From NCBI GenBank assembly GCA_038868115.1, contig JAWBXA010000017.1:1-21461 (forward strand): DNA of 21,461 bases, written 5' to 3'. How positions within the stretch are numbered: the stretch's first letter is position 1; every line of letters starts with the position of its first letter. This document shows, piece after piece, positions 1 through 7,808 of this stretch. Both the position numbers and the translations under genes were made by a program. The notes under the pieces are model-generated. The model saw only the letters and a program-made list of their open reading frames with translations. It searched no databases and was not told where the DNA came from. The stretch comes from JAGTQI01 sp038868115. GTDB lineage: Archaea > Thermoproteota > Bathyarchaeia > Bathyarchaeales > Bathycorpusculaceae.

Positions 1-2
1 TT

Positions 3-54
3 CTATAAAACCACAAGTTTTAAGTTAATATCCCAAGATAGTAGAAGAGGTGAT
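3..54 (+). promoter_or_regulatory. mscL promoter and Shine-Dalgarno site
   Basis: A box A-like CTATAAAA lies at 3-10. An eight-base Shine-Dalgarno match, GAGGTGAT, lies at 47-54, three bases before the ATG at 58. This is the best ribosome binding site in the window. It argues that mscL translation starts at 58 and not at the TTG at 171. Confidence 0.6.
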
Positions 55-57
55 TGT

Positions 58-512
58 ATGTCTAAAAGGCAAGAAGAAAATTTAGGCGAAGAGATCCTAA
101 AAGTTTTGAAAGATATAAAAACGCTATTAGACCTAAGCCTGCACCGCCGGCTCCGCCGCCAAAGAAGGGTTTGTGGAACGAGTTTATAGACTTCATTTCC
201 AAGTATAAGGTGTTAGGGCTTGCCGTAGCCTTTATCATGGGTGTCTACGTCGGTCAAGTTGTCCAGTCGCTTGTGAAGGATATATTAATGCCACTCATAG
301 GGTTAGCGATTCCTGGCCTTGGAAACTTGTCAACCTTTAAAATTGCAGTCCCACCAACAGCTTTGGATGCCGAGGGCAGGCCAATAGACCCGAACTGGAC
401 AGGACAATTATTCGGCATCGGAAACTTCCTTGTATCCATAATAACATTTGTAATAGTGGCTTTCGTCATCTTCCTGATTGTCAAAATGACTAAAAAATGG
501 GGCATAGAATAG
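58..512 (+). CDS. mscL: Large-conductance mechanosensitive channel MscL, with one-base frame break near 130
   Basis: MscL forms a homopentameric membrane pore that opens under membrane tension and releases solutes on osmotic downshock. The intact core is read from about 165 to 512. It has the first transmembrane helix (KVLGLAVAFIMGVYVGQVV), a short extracellular loop and a second helix (FLVSIITFVIVAFVIFLIV) ending in a basic, short C-terminus. The frame opens at a TTG at 171 (113 residues) with no well-placed ribosome site. The ATG at 58 has a strong one and encodes MSKRQEENLGEEILKVLKDI, then runs out of frame. From about 129 the downstream frame reads a proline-rich linker (PKPAPPAPPPKKGLW) that leads straight into the channel core. 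Adding one base near 131 would join the two into a 151-residue protein with a charged N-terminal helix. The break may be a real mutation, recoding or an assembly error. The MscL assignment is firm; the state of the N-terminus is not. Confidence 0.85.
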
Positions 513-941
513 CATTAAAAACACCTTTTTCCTTATGTTGGTGGCGGTATCGATTGCATTTACCTTTTCAGGTCAGATGCAACCTCGCTATCATTAAATG
601 CTTTGAAACAGGTAACGTCTGCCATTGCTTGACAGTAGGTAATTGGCTTAGACCTGCCAATAATACGACATCAATGGCGACTCGGATGGTCCATGCAACT
701 ACTTCTGCAGATACTATAAGGTTGGAACAGCATATGCCGACTGGTATTAAATAATTACAAACGATTACGTGGGTCGCGGCGGCGTCTCATGGTCTCCGTC
801 TTTATTGCCAACCTTTAATCTCCTCTTTTTAATTTAAAGCTTCCAATTAAGTTCGGTTTAAGATGTGGCGCGCCATTTACTGATTATTGAATCATAAGAT
901 TTAATTGACCATTCTAGCAATATACCTATTGGAGTTACCCC
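513..941. other. Gene-poor stretch with a decayed dockerin-like segment
   Basis: No convincing intact gene is seen in these 429 bases. One + frame (codons in phase with 664) reads YDINGDSDG at 664-690 and, after a stop at 748-750, IITNDYVG at 751-774. Both resemble the calcium-binding Asp/Asn loops of dockerin or EF-hand repeats found in archaeal surface proteins. In a neighbouring frame a hydrophobic end (MVSVFIANL, then stop) follows. Stops and frame changes between the pieces suggest a degraded repeat. The 85-residue open frame at 497-754 has low-complexity, unlikely composition and is not called. Confidence 0.35.
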
Positions 942-1214
942 ATGGGGAAAACAAGCGTTATTCCATTAGCTAAAGGATTGATAGGCAGTAAAGCCAAAAC
1001 AATAAACGGACAAATGGAAGTAACATACCACAACTACAAAACGGTCGAAATCACGATATGGCGGAGAATGTATACAGGTCAACCTGACGTAAAATTCAAA
1101 ATAGCGGACACAGACTTACCCGACATAATAGAAATATTAATCCGAGCCCAAAGGAAAATAGAAAACCACTGGCTCTCAAAAATTGCAAAACAAACATATC
1201 CACATCAAAAATGA
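942..1214 (+). CDS. Small protein of unknown function (90 aa)
   Basis: I do not recognise this protein. It starts at ATG 942 with a GGAG motif about nine bases upstream and has A-rich third positions. The sequence is soluble, basic and non-repetitive. A central segment of alternating hydrophobic residues (TVEITIWRRMYTGQPDVKF) suggests beta strands, and a probable helix follows (LPDIIEILIRAQRKIENHW). No cysteines, membrane segment or signal peptide is present. It stands alone between a decayed stretch and an integrase remnant, so it could be cargo of an old integrated element or a chromosomal gene. It is judged real from its start context and protein-like composition. Confidence 0.5.
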   Translation: MGKTSVIPLAKGLIGSKAKTINGQMEVTYHNYKTVEITIWRRMYTGQPDVKFKIADTDLPDIIEILIRAQRKIENHWLSKIAKQTYPHQK

Positions 1215-1413
1215 AAATTGACGGGTAACTGGGTTAACAGACCATCTTTTTTAGGGATTGAAGATTGTTTTGCTAATTTGTTTCCTCGTTTTTGCTGGTT
1301 TGCTCCATATTGATCTGAATCCCTTTCCATTTAAGGTTCCATGCCATATTGGACGTATAGCCGCTTTATTCAGTATCCTCAAGAAAACCTAAACTTCTGT
1401 TTCACCTTAACTT

Positions 1414-1710
1414 TTAACATTCAGCGTTTAACCCTTCCATGCGGAGATAATCCTTGAAAGCGTCTAAAACCAAATCCTTTGTTCCACAACTCCAATTCAC
1501 GCTGTTAAGGAAGCTGATAACTGATTCTGGATTCAAAGCAACATTATGCCTAAGCAAACTTTTCAAAGCTCTAACCTTCCGCTCAACCGTTGAAGCCTTC
1601 AGCACCCTCTTGCCTAACAAATAGCCAAGAAACCGTGATAAAACAGCTCCACGCTCCAAGGAAGGTATCGGAAACGTAGTTTCTGATAAATGCGGTAGGT
1701 TCCTATATAA
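1414..1710 (-). pseudogene. Remnant of a tyrosine recombinase (SSV-type integrase), core-binding domain only
   Basis: The frame reads away from the 3' end of tRNA-Leu, in the same direction as the tRNA. It encodes LYRNLPHLSETTFPIPSLER, then a helical segment with RFLGYLLGKRVLKASTVERK, VRALKSLLRH, SVISFLNSVN and LVLDAFKDYLRMEGL. That pattern matches the SAM-like core-binding domain of phage-type integrases. The C-terminal catalytic domain (Arg-His-Arg-Tyr) is missing: the frame stops at 1414 and nothing convincing continues in 1215-1413. A TTG at 1659 could start an 81-residue product, but the frame is open upstream through the whole tRNA gene. That is what is expected where an SSV-type attachment site lies inside the integrase gene. 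Probably non-functional. Confidence 0.55.
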
Positions 1711-1711
1711 G

Positions 1712-1796
1712 TGCGGGGGGTGGGATTTGAACCCACGAACCCCTACGGGACAAGGTCCTAAGCCTTGCGCCTTTGACCAGGCTTGGCGACCCCCGC
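1712..1796 (-). tRNA. tRNA-Leu(TAG)
   Basis: The cloverleaf folds cleanly. The acceptor GCGGGGG pairs with CCCCCGC, with discriminator A. The anticodon stem CAAGG/CCTTG encloses the loop CTTAGGA, giving anticodon TAG. A leucine-type long variable arm (CCCGTAGGGG) and T arm GTGGG-TTCAAAT-CCCAC follow. There is no intron and no encoded CCA. Its 3' half abuts an integrase remnant, so it probably served as an attachment site. A box A-like TTTATAA on the minus strand lies about 30-37 bases upstream. Confidence 0.95.
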
Positions 1797-1824
1797 CTTC
1801 ATAGTGCTTGGATAAATTTCGAGA

Positions 1825-1833
1825 TTATAAATT
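1825..1833 (-). promoter_or_regulatory. Box A of tRNA-Leu
   Basis: AATTTATAA on the minus strand lies 29-37 bases upstream of the tRNA-Leu 5' end, a spacing suitable for an archaeal TATA element. The tRNA-Thr promoter lies just beyond it on the other strand. Confidence 0.45.
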
Positions 1834-1855
1834 GTTTGTTGGGAGCGCGAAATCC

Positions 1856-1862
1856 TTTAAAA
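1856..1862 (+). promoter_or_regulatory. Box A of tRNA-Thr(GGT)
   Basis: TTTAAAA lies about 38 bases upstream of the tRNA 5' end. The same spacing recurs before tRNA-Thr(CGT) and tRNA-Pro in this window. Confidence 0.45.
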
Positions 1863-1896
1863 CGTTTATGTGACTATGTTGTGTTTGAGGGTTGAG

Positions 1897-1989
1897 GCCT
1901 CGGTAGCCTAGTCTGGTGGGGCACCGCCTTGGTAAAGCTACAGAGCTACAAAGAGGCGGTGGTCGCGGGTTCAAATCCCGCCCGAGGCT
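1897..1989 (+). tRNA. tRNA-Thr(GGT) with a 19-nt intron
   Basis: The acceptor GCCTCGG pairs with CCGAGGC, with discriminator T. The D stem is GCCT/GGGC and the T arm is GCGGG-TTCAAAT-CCCGC. The anticodon stem CCGCC (1924-1928) pairs with GGCGG (1955-1959) across a 26-base loop. Removing 1935-1953 leaves the loop TTGGTAA, the usual threonine GGT loop, with the intron at the standard 37/38 position. The short intron contains AGCT (1936-1939) and AGCT (1944-1947), which can pair. Three-base bulges TAA and AGA flank a central helix that has one G-A mismatch. CCA is not encoded. Confidence 0.9.
1935..1953 (+). other. tRNA-Thr intron (19 nt, position 37/38)
   Basis: The bulges TA|A and AG|A place the cuts after 1934 and after 1953. 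The inner AGCT/AGCT stem closes a four-base loop. The central helix uses TTGG (1929-1932) against ACAA (1948-1951) with one mismatch, a relaxed bulge-helix-bulge. Confidence 0.7.
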
Positions 1990-2044
1990 TTCAATAACTG
2001 TTAATTCAAGTGTTTGAGACTCAGCGTTTAGAGATGGTGGTTGC

Positions 2045-5000
2045 TTGAGAGGAATTTATCATGGATTATGTGTGAACTGTAGGGGTGCTGTTTCTGATGA
2101 GCGTCTTTTACATTTTGGGATTTGTGAAAATTGCCTTGAGAGTGTTGAGGATGTGAAGTCTTGGAGAAAGGCATTGAAGGCTCTTCAGGAGAGGGGAAAA
2201 TTATATTTTGCTGGCGAGTTTTTCGATTTTTATAAAGGGTTTGGCGAATTTTTTAAGTTTTTTAAGAAGGCTGTCGGGCAGAGAATGTGGTCTCTTCAGG
2301 AGGTGTGGGCTAGGAGGATTCTTTTAAAGAGGAACTTTTCGATAGTTGCGCCTACCGGTGTTGGAAAAACCGTTTCGGGGACGATTGCAGCTCTTTATTT
2401 TGCTATTAATGGGAAGAAAAGCTACATTATAGTGCCGACAGCCCTCCTCGTGCAGCAAGTCGCAAAAAAAATAGATACTTACTCAAAAAGGCTTGGAATA
2501 CATCCTAGAAAAGTTAGTTATCATGCGGCTTTAGGCGAGGAGGAGAAGAGAGAATCCTTGGAAAGATTAGCCAACGGTAATTTCGATATTCTCATAACGA
2601 CTGAAAGGTTCTTGATAAGTCATTTTGAGGTTTTAAAGGGCAAAATTTTCGACTTTGTATTTGTGGACGATGTGGACTCTTTCTTGAAATCTCCGAGAAA
2701 TATAGATAGAGTTTTGACGATTTTAGGCTTTGACGACGCCACAATACAATTAGCCTTTCAACTCATAAACCTTCGGAGAGAGGCAAGTAGGCTAAGAAGG
2801 ATGGGTAAAAACCCATCGGATGTTCTACAGCAAATAGAGTCTATAAGAAATAAAATTGAGGATTATAAGAGCCGAAACAATATCGGATTGCTGGTTGTTT
2901 CTGGAGCAACCCTAAAGGCGAAAAGGACAAGGAGGATAAAACTCTTTGAGGAACTTCTAAAGTTTCAGATAGGCTTTAAACCCGAATTTTTAAGGGACAT
3001 AAAAGACTTTTATCTTAAGGCAAGCGGTGACATTGAAAGCCAAGTGTCATCCCTAATTAAGAGTTTCGGTTCCGGATGCTTAATTTTTGTTCCATCAGTT
3101 TTTGGTAGAAACTATGCGCTTAAGCTAAGCGATTTTTTAAATGCCAATGGTGTGAAGGCGCATGCCTATGTGAAGATGGATGAGGCGATTTTGGAGAAGT
3201 TCGAGAAAGGCGAATATGACGCCCTAATAGGAGTTGCAAGCTTCAGAAGCCCCCTAGCGCGGGGAATAGATCTTCCAGAGAGGGTTCGCTATGTAATCTT
3301 TACTGGTGTGCCAAGGATGGAGATTATGCTAAGCTGGGAAGAATACAATCCAGCAAAAATCCTTACACTCCTTAAAAACATCAGGGAGTTTCTGAAAAAG
3401 AATCAGCAGGACAAGGCAAGCCAAATAATCAATGACCTTCGCAGAATAACCCCCATAGACAAGCAGACGTTGGAAAGAATAAAAGTGTCTATTGAAACTG
3501 GTATTCCGCTTAGCAGTTATGAAGACTACGTTAAAAAGCTTGTTTTAGATGCTAGAGGCTTTCTAAAAAGCGCCATCACACCTGAGGTTGTGGAGAGGAT
3601 AATGCAAAGCAAGGAAGTTTCTCTGAAAAAGAGGGATGGAAACTTTTACCTCGTCGTTGCGGATCCAATAGCTTATGTTCAGGCTTCTGGAAGAGCCTCG
3701 AGAATGTTTGCTGGAGGCATAACGCGCGGTGCGAGCCTTCTGTTGGTGGACGATGAGAAGGCGTTCTATTCGCTTAGGCGTAAACTTGAGTTTATGCTTG
3801 GAGAAGCCACATGGACACGATTCGACGTCAAAAAAGTCGAGAAATGGTTCAAAAAAGTGGATGAGGATAGAACGGTTATACGAGAGATTCGAGAAGGCAA
3901 AGTCGTCAAGAGAGTTAAAGACTTTATTAAGGCAGCTCTCTTAGTTGTTGAGTCACCGACAAAAGCTAGAACTATATCAAGATTCTTCGGAAAGCCCTAC
4001 AAGAGGAGAATTGGGACAGTCACAGTTTTCGAGGTTAGCACGGGAGAGTTCGTGCTTAACATTATGGCAAGCATGGGGCACATTTACGACCTGGTGGTTA
4101 ACGAGGGATTCCATGGCGTGAAGATTCAAAATGGAGACTTCATACCCATATACGACTTCATAAAAAAGTGCCGGAAATGCGGAGAACAGTTCACCGGTTT
4201 TGAGTTTTGTCCAAAGTGTAAGAGCCAAAAATTTTACTCAAAAAGCGAACTCGTGGACGCCATGCGGAGCATCGCCTTGGAAGTAAACAGTGTTTTCATA
4301 GCCACAGACCCAGACGTAGAAGGGGAGAAGATAGCATACGACGTTTATTGTTCGCTTTATCCCGTGAACAATAAAATTGAGCGATTGGAGTTTCACGAAA
4401 TTACCAAGAAAGCATTTCTCCAGGCAATAAAGAACAGGCGAGAAATCAATTTGAGAATGGTTGAAGCCCAATTAGTTAGGCGGATAGAAGACCGTTGGAT
4501 AGGCTTTGAGCTGAGCCAGAAGCTTTGGCGAAGATTCCAGAATTTTAGGCTTTCAGCTGGAAGAGTTCAAACTCCGGTGCTGGGATGGATAATAGAGAGA
4601 GTTAGCGAATCGAGAAAGAAGAGGAGGATCTTATCGGCGGTGCTTTCAAATGGCTTAAAGGTTTCAATTGAAAATCCGGTCCTAAATTTTCCAGCGGAAC
4701 AGCTTGAAAAACGTATCAGTGAACTAAAAGCGAGAATAACTGACTTGAAAACCGAGGAGAGAAGCATAAACCCGCCCCCACCGTATACCACTGACGTTTT
4801 ACTCCGCGATGCTTCAATAAAGCTTGGCTTCTCAGCTACAAAAACTATGATGATCGCCCAAGACTTGTTTGAGACGGGCTTGTGCACATACCACAGAACA
4901 GATTCAACAACGGTTTCAACCGTGGGAATTGGCATAGCGAAAGATTATATCCAAGAAAAGTACCCGTCGCTTTTTGTTCCACGAAAATATTTCATGGAAG

Positions 5001-5653
5001 GTGCGCATGAGTGCATTAGACCCACAAGGCCTTTGGATGTGGAACAGCTGAAAAACCTAATTTCCATCGGAATTTTAAGGTTTCCGAAAAAACTTACAAA
5101 CGACCATCTCCAGCTTTACGACTTGATATTCAAGCGTTTCATTGCAAGCCAAATGAGGGAGGCTAAACTCCTTTACCAACAATTTAAGGTTCTCATAGAT
5201 GGAAACCAAATGCTTGTAGAGAACCCTGTCAGCATTTCAAGCAACGGCTTTAACGCAATACTGCCAATAAAAACCGTGAACGCTGTTCAAGAAGGTGAAT
5301 ACGCGTTAAAGTTTGCGAGGCTACTGTATTTGCCAGCGGCGAAACTATTCACTCAGGGCGAGATAATTGCATTAATGAAAGAGAAAGGTGTTGGTAGACC
5401 AAGCACATATGCCAAGACGGTTGCAACAATTTTGGAAAGACGCTATGCCATTGAAAGAGGGAATAGGCTTATCAGCACAATATTAGGCTTCAAGGTCTAC
5501 AAATACCTAAATTCAACATTTGGAAAATACACGTCTGAGGAGGCGACGCGGAAGCTCGAATTAGTAATGGATATGATAGAGCAAGGAAAGGCAGACTACA
5601 AGGAAATCCTCAGAGAGCTGTATAAGGAAATCTTGGAAATTAGAAAAGTTTAG
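2045..5653 (+). CDS. rgy: Reverse gyrase
   Basis: Reverse gyrase couples a helicase-like ATPase to a type IA topoisomerase and introduces positive supercoils, a hallmark of hyperthermophiles and many thermophiles. The 1202-residue protein is full length. An N-terminal zinc finger (CVNC, CENC) lies in residues 9-30. The helicase domain has Walker A APTGVGKT with K108 and a DDVD box at 208-211; the second RecA lobe includes GIDLPERVRYVIFTG. The TOPRIM domain starts near 630 with E636 in VVESPTKA and carries DPDVEGEK with D755, D757 and E759. A zinc ribbon has C709, C712, C722 and C725. The catalytic tyrosine is Y949 in CTYHRTDS, and GRPSTYAKTV follows in the C-terminal part. The start is TTG at 2045 after a GGTGG-like site; no better in-frame start is near. 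It is followed by trmY 37 bases on, probably co-transcribed. Confidence 0.97.
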   Translation: MRGIYHGLCVNCRGAVSDERLLHFGICENCLESVEDVKSWRKALKALQERGKLYFAGEFFDFYKGFGEFFKFFKKAVGQRMWSLQEVWARRILLKRNFSIVAPTGVGKTVSGTIAALYFAINGKKSYIIVPTALLVQQVAKKIDTYSKRLGIHPRKVSYHAALGEEEKRESLERLANGNFDILITTERFLISHFEVLKGKIFDFVFVDDVDSFLKSPRNIDRVLTILGFDDATIQLAFQLINLRREASRLRRMGKNPSDVLQQIESIRNKIEDYKSRNNIGLLVVSGATLKAKRTRRIKLFEELLKFQIGFKPEFLRDIKDFYLKASGDIESQVSSLIKSFGSGCLIFVPSVFGRNYALKLSDFLNANGVKAHAYVKMDEAILEKFEKGEYDALIGVASFRSPLARGIDLPERVRYVIFTGVPRMEIMLSWEEYNPAKILTLLKNIREFLKKNQQDKASQIINDLRRITPIDKQTLERIKVSIETGIPLSSYEDYVKKLVLDARGFLKSAITPEVVERIMQSKEVSLKKRDGNFYLVVADPIAYVQASGRASRMFAGGITRGASLLLVDDEKAFYSLRRKLEFMLGEATWTRFDVKKVEKWFKKVDEDRTVIREIREGKVVKRVKDFIKAALLVVESPTKARTISRFFGKPYKRRIGTVTVFEVSTGEFVLNIMASMGHIYDLVVNEGFHGVKIQNGDFIPIYDFIKKCRKCGEQFTGFEFCPKCKSQKFYSKSELVDAMRSIALEVNSVFIATDPDVEGEKIAYDVYCSLYPVNNKIERLEFHEITKKAFLQAIKNRREINLRMVEAQLVRRIEDRWIGFELSQKLWRRFQNFRLSAGRVQTPVLGWIIERVSESRKKRRILSAVLSNGLKVSIENPVLNFPAEQLEKRISELKARITDLKTEERSINPPPPYTTDVLLRDASIKLGFSATKTMMIAQDLFETGLCTYHRTDSTTVSTVGIGIAKDYIQEKYPSLFVPRKYFMEGAHECIRPTRPLDVEQLKNLISIGILRFPKKLTNDHLQLYDLIFKRFIASQMREAKLLYQQFKVLIDGNQMLVENPVSISSNGFNAILPIKTVNAVQEGEYALKFARLLYLPAAKLFTQGEIIALMKEKGVGRPSTYAKTVATILERRYAIERGNRLISTILGFKVYKYLNSTFGKYTSEEATRKLELVMDMIEQGKADYKEILRELYKEILEIRKV

Positions 5654-5690
5654 CTTTTGGCGAATCACTAAGTAAATGCGAGGCGCAGGT

Positions 5691-6257
5691 ATGCGCGAAT
5701 TCGTTTTGTATTCACGGTTGGGTCGGACAGATGCGAAATGGGAAAACTTACATGATGCTGGACGCCTAGACATAGTTTACGAATGTGCTGTTGCAAGCCT
5801 TTTCCTCTCCCACGCTATACGGAAGGATACTGTTTTTCATGCCATATTAAATGGTCCACCACAACCACCGCTGCATTTGAAAATTGAGGGCTCAACACTT
5901 TATGATGTAAGAACCGATGTGAACACGTGGACCCAAATAATGAAAAAGGTTTTGTCTGGAAAACGGCATCCAGGCATAAGCATTTCCAAGACAAGTTTTG
6001 AAGGCTTGATAAGGGAGAAGGCGGAAAAAGCCAGAATATATGTTCTTGAAGAGGGTGGAAAAGACATTTTTGAGGTTGATATTGGAGAGGATCAGGTTTT
6101 TGTTTTAGGGGACCATGTAGGCTTACCCAAGAGGGTTGAGGCTTTCGCCTTACGCTATGGGGAAAAAATATCCCTTGGAAAAAGGCCCTATCTAGCTGCC
6201 ACATGTATAGCAATTCTAAATTACTTACTAGATAGAAAGGAAGTGAGCAAAAAATAA
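5691..6257 (+). CDS. trmY: tRNA (pseudouridine(54)-N1)-methyltransferase TrmY
   Basis: TrmY is a SPOUT-class enzyme that uses S-adenosylmethionine to methylate pseudouridine 54 in the T loop of archaeal tRNAs, giving N1-methylpseudouridine. The sequence matches the family throughout: start MREFVLYSRLGRTD, then AVASLFLSHAIRKD and ILNGPPQPPLHL, and the SAM-binding trefoil-knot region with VFVLGDHVGLP and KISLGKRPYLAATC. I chose the ATG at 5691 because the family begins MREFVL and GAGG at 5679-5682 is well spaced for it. An in-frame ATG at 5676 would add five residues. It follows reverse gyrase closely and probably shares its transcript. The substrate pseudouridine is made by a separate synthase not seen in this window. 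Confidence 0.93.
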   Translation: MREFVLYSRLGRTDAKWENLHDAGRLDIVYECAVASLFLSHAIRKDTVFHAILNGPPQPPLHLKIEGSTLYDVRTDVNTWTQIMKKVLSGKRHPGISISKTSFEGLIREKAEKARIYVLEEGGKDIFEVDIGEDQVFVLGDHVGLPKRVEAFALRYGEKISLGKRPYLAATCIAILNYLLDRKEVSKK

Positions 6258-6313
6258 GCGCTAAATTTTTATCCTTGTGATTTCTGGTTTAAAATCTTGT
6301 TACAATCAAAAGC

Positions 6314-6323
6314 GTTTTAAAAC
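6314..6323 (+). promoter_or_regulatory. Box A before the TIP49 gene
   Basis: The palindromic GTTTTAAAAC lies 20-29 bases before the ATG at 6343. This fits a leaderless or very short-leader transcript. A second A/T element (TTTAAAAT) lies near 6288. Confidence 0.4.
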
Positions 6324-6342
6324 CTTAACTCGGGTGGTCTTT

Positions 6343-7719
6343 ATGGCGGCTATTAGGGAGTTGCCAACTGCGCCAGTTTCAAAATTCGAGAGGATAGGTG
6401 CCCACACACACATTAAAGGTTTGGGCTTAGATGAAAATCTGAAGGCTGTAAAAATAAAGGATGGAATGGTTGGGCAGGAAAAGGCTAGGGAAGCCGCAGG
6501 CTTAGTTGTGAAAATGATTAAGGAAGGAAAGCTTAGCGGAAAATGTATTATCCTGGCTGGCCCACCAGGAACTGGAAAAACTGCCATAGCTGTGGCCATT
6601 TCAAAGGAGCTTGGCGAAAACGTCCCATTCATACAAATGAGCGGAAGCGAGATCTACAGCACTGAGCGAAAGAAAACCGAAGTTCTCATCGAAGCCATAA
6701 GAAAGTGTATCGGCGTTGAAATCCATGAAATGCGGAAGGTCTATGAAGGCGAGGTCACGATGGTGGACATCCGAACGGCACCACATCCCTACAACCCCTA
6801 CCAGAAGATTCCGGAAAGCGTCAGGCTAACGCTGAAAACAAGGGAAGAGGAGAAGACCATTGAGGCTGGCGCCTCCATAGCTCAGCAAATAATTGCCGAA
6901 GGCATATCCGAGGGACACGTCATCCAAATTGACGCTGAAACTGGAAGGGTTGTTAATCTTGGGCTCTGCCTTGAAAGTCAGAAGGGGAAAACTTATGATG
7001 TTGACACACGGAGGAAGATTCCTCGCCCTAATGGCAAGGTTTTAAAAGAGAAAGAGTTTGTTTACATGCTTACACTGGCGGATTTGGACGAGCTAAATGC
7101 TAGGCAACGTTCAGGCGGATTGTTCTCACTGTTTTTCGGCGGCTCCGAATCGAAGGAAATAGATACTGAAGTGCGGATGGCTGTTGACCAGCAAGTGAAG
7201 GAGTGGGTAGACAGCGGCAAAGCCTTCATCCATCCAGGCGTGCTCTTCATAGATGATGCCCACCTATTAGACTTGGAAGCCTTCAGCTTCCTCGGAAGAG
7301 CTATGGAAAGCGAACTTGTTCCAATAATAATTCTCGCTACAAACCGTGGAGTAGCGAGAATCCGTGGAACAGACATAAAGAGTCCTTTAGGTTTTCCCGT
7401 TGACTTAATAGACCGTTCAGTTATAATTGCAACACAACCCTATGACCTAGAAAGCATTAAAGAGATCTTAAGGATTCGTGCTTCTGAGGAGAAGATTAAA
7501 CTGGATAAGGATGCGCTTGAAAAGCTCGCCGAGGTTGGAGCTAAAAGCTCCATGAGGTACGCTGTCCAACTGTTAAGTCTAGCGGCTCAAAGCGCAAAAT
7601 CAACCAACAAAGACAAAGTGACAGTTGAGGATGTACAGCGTGTGGATGACTTATTCATGGACGTGGGAGAAGCTGCAGAATACTTAAGGAAGTATGAAGA
7701 GAAGCTGCTAGTGCATTAA
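6343..7719 (+). CDS. TIP49/RuvB-like AAA+ DNA helicase
   Basis: This 458-residue protein is an archaeal relative of eukaryotic RuvBL1/RuvBL2, hexameric AAA+ ATPases. The archaeal role is not well defined. Walker A is GPPGTGKT with K79. Domain II, the family-specific insertion, follows (about 115-285), with EVTMVDIRTAPHPYNPYQKI and GHVIQIDAETGRV. Walker B is VLFIDDAHLLDLEAF with D304 and D305, so the second acidic residue is Asp instead of the Glu of human RuvBL1. Sensor 1 is ILATNRGV, and the C-terminal lid contains SMRYAVQLLSLAAQSA. I took ATG 6343 as the start; the frame stays open to a GTG at 6277, but those 22 residues do not look like the family. GGGTGG lies just before the ATG. Confidence 0.92.
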   Translation: MAAIRELPTAPVSKFERIGAHTHIKGLGLDENLKAVKIKDGMVGQEKAREAAGLVVKMIKEGKLSGKCIILAGPPGTGKTAIAVAISKELGENVPFIQMSGSEIYSTERKKTEVLIEAIRKCIGVEIHEMRKVYEGEVTMVDIRTAPHPYNPYQKIPESVRLTLKTREEEKTIEAGASIAQQIIAEGISEGHVIQIDAETGRVVNLGLCLESQKGKTYDVDTRRKIPRPNGKVLKEKEFVYMLTLADLDELNARQRSGGLFSLFFGGSESKEIDTEVRMAVDQQVKEWVDSGKAFIHPGVLFIDDAHLLDLEAFSFLGRAMESELVPIIILATNRGVARIRGTDIKSPLGFPVDLIDRSVIIATQPYDLESIKEILRIRASEEKIKLDKDALEKLAEVGAKSSMRYAVQLLSLAAQSAKSTNKDKVTVEDVQRVDDLFMDVGEAAEYLRKYEEKLLVH

Positions 7720-7770
7720 CTATTTCACCAATAAGTTGTATAGATAATCCTTATTTAAGAATAATAATCC

Positions 7771-7805
7771 TTTAAATCGTCTTGTGCTTTTCTTTAAGCG
7801 GTGAC
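7771..7805 (+). promoter_or_regulatory. Promoter and ribosome site of the 101-aa unknown gene
   Basis: Box A-like TTTAAAT lies at 7771-7777, and GCGGTGA at 7798-7804 serves as the ribosome site four bases before the ATG at 7809. Confidence 0.45.
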
Positions 7806-7808
7806 TTA

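Noticed and set aside
497..754. 85-aa + strand open frame after mscL
   Set aside because: It overlaps the mscL end, has no ribosome site, an unlikely composition, and crosses the decayed dockerin-like stretch in a different frame.
1215..1413. Continuation of the integrase catalytic domain on the minus strand
   Set aside because: Short open pieces exist in two frames, but none shows an Arg-His-Arg-Tyr motif pattern; the segment appears degraded.
4567..4935. 122-aa minus-strand open frame inside reverse gyrase
   Set aside because: It is a shadow of a well-conserved gene, with no start signals and no recognisable domain.
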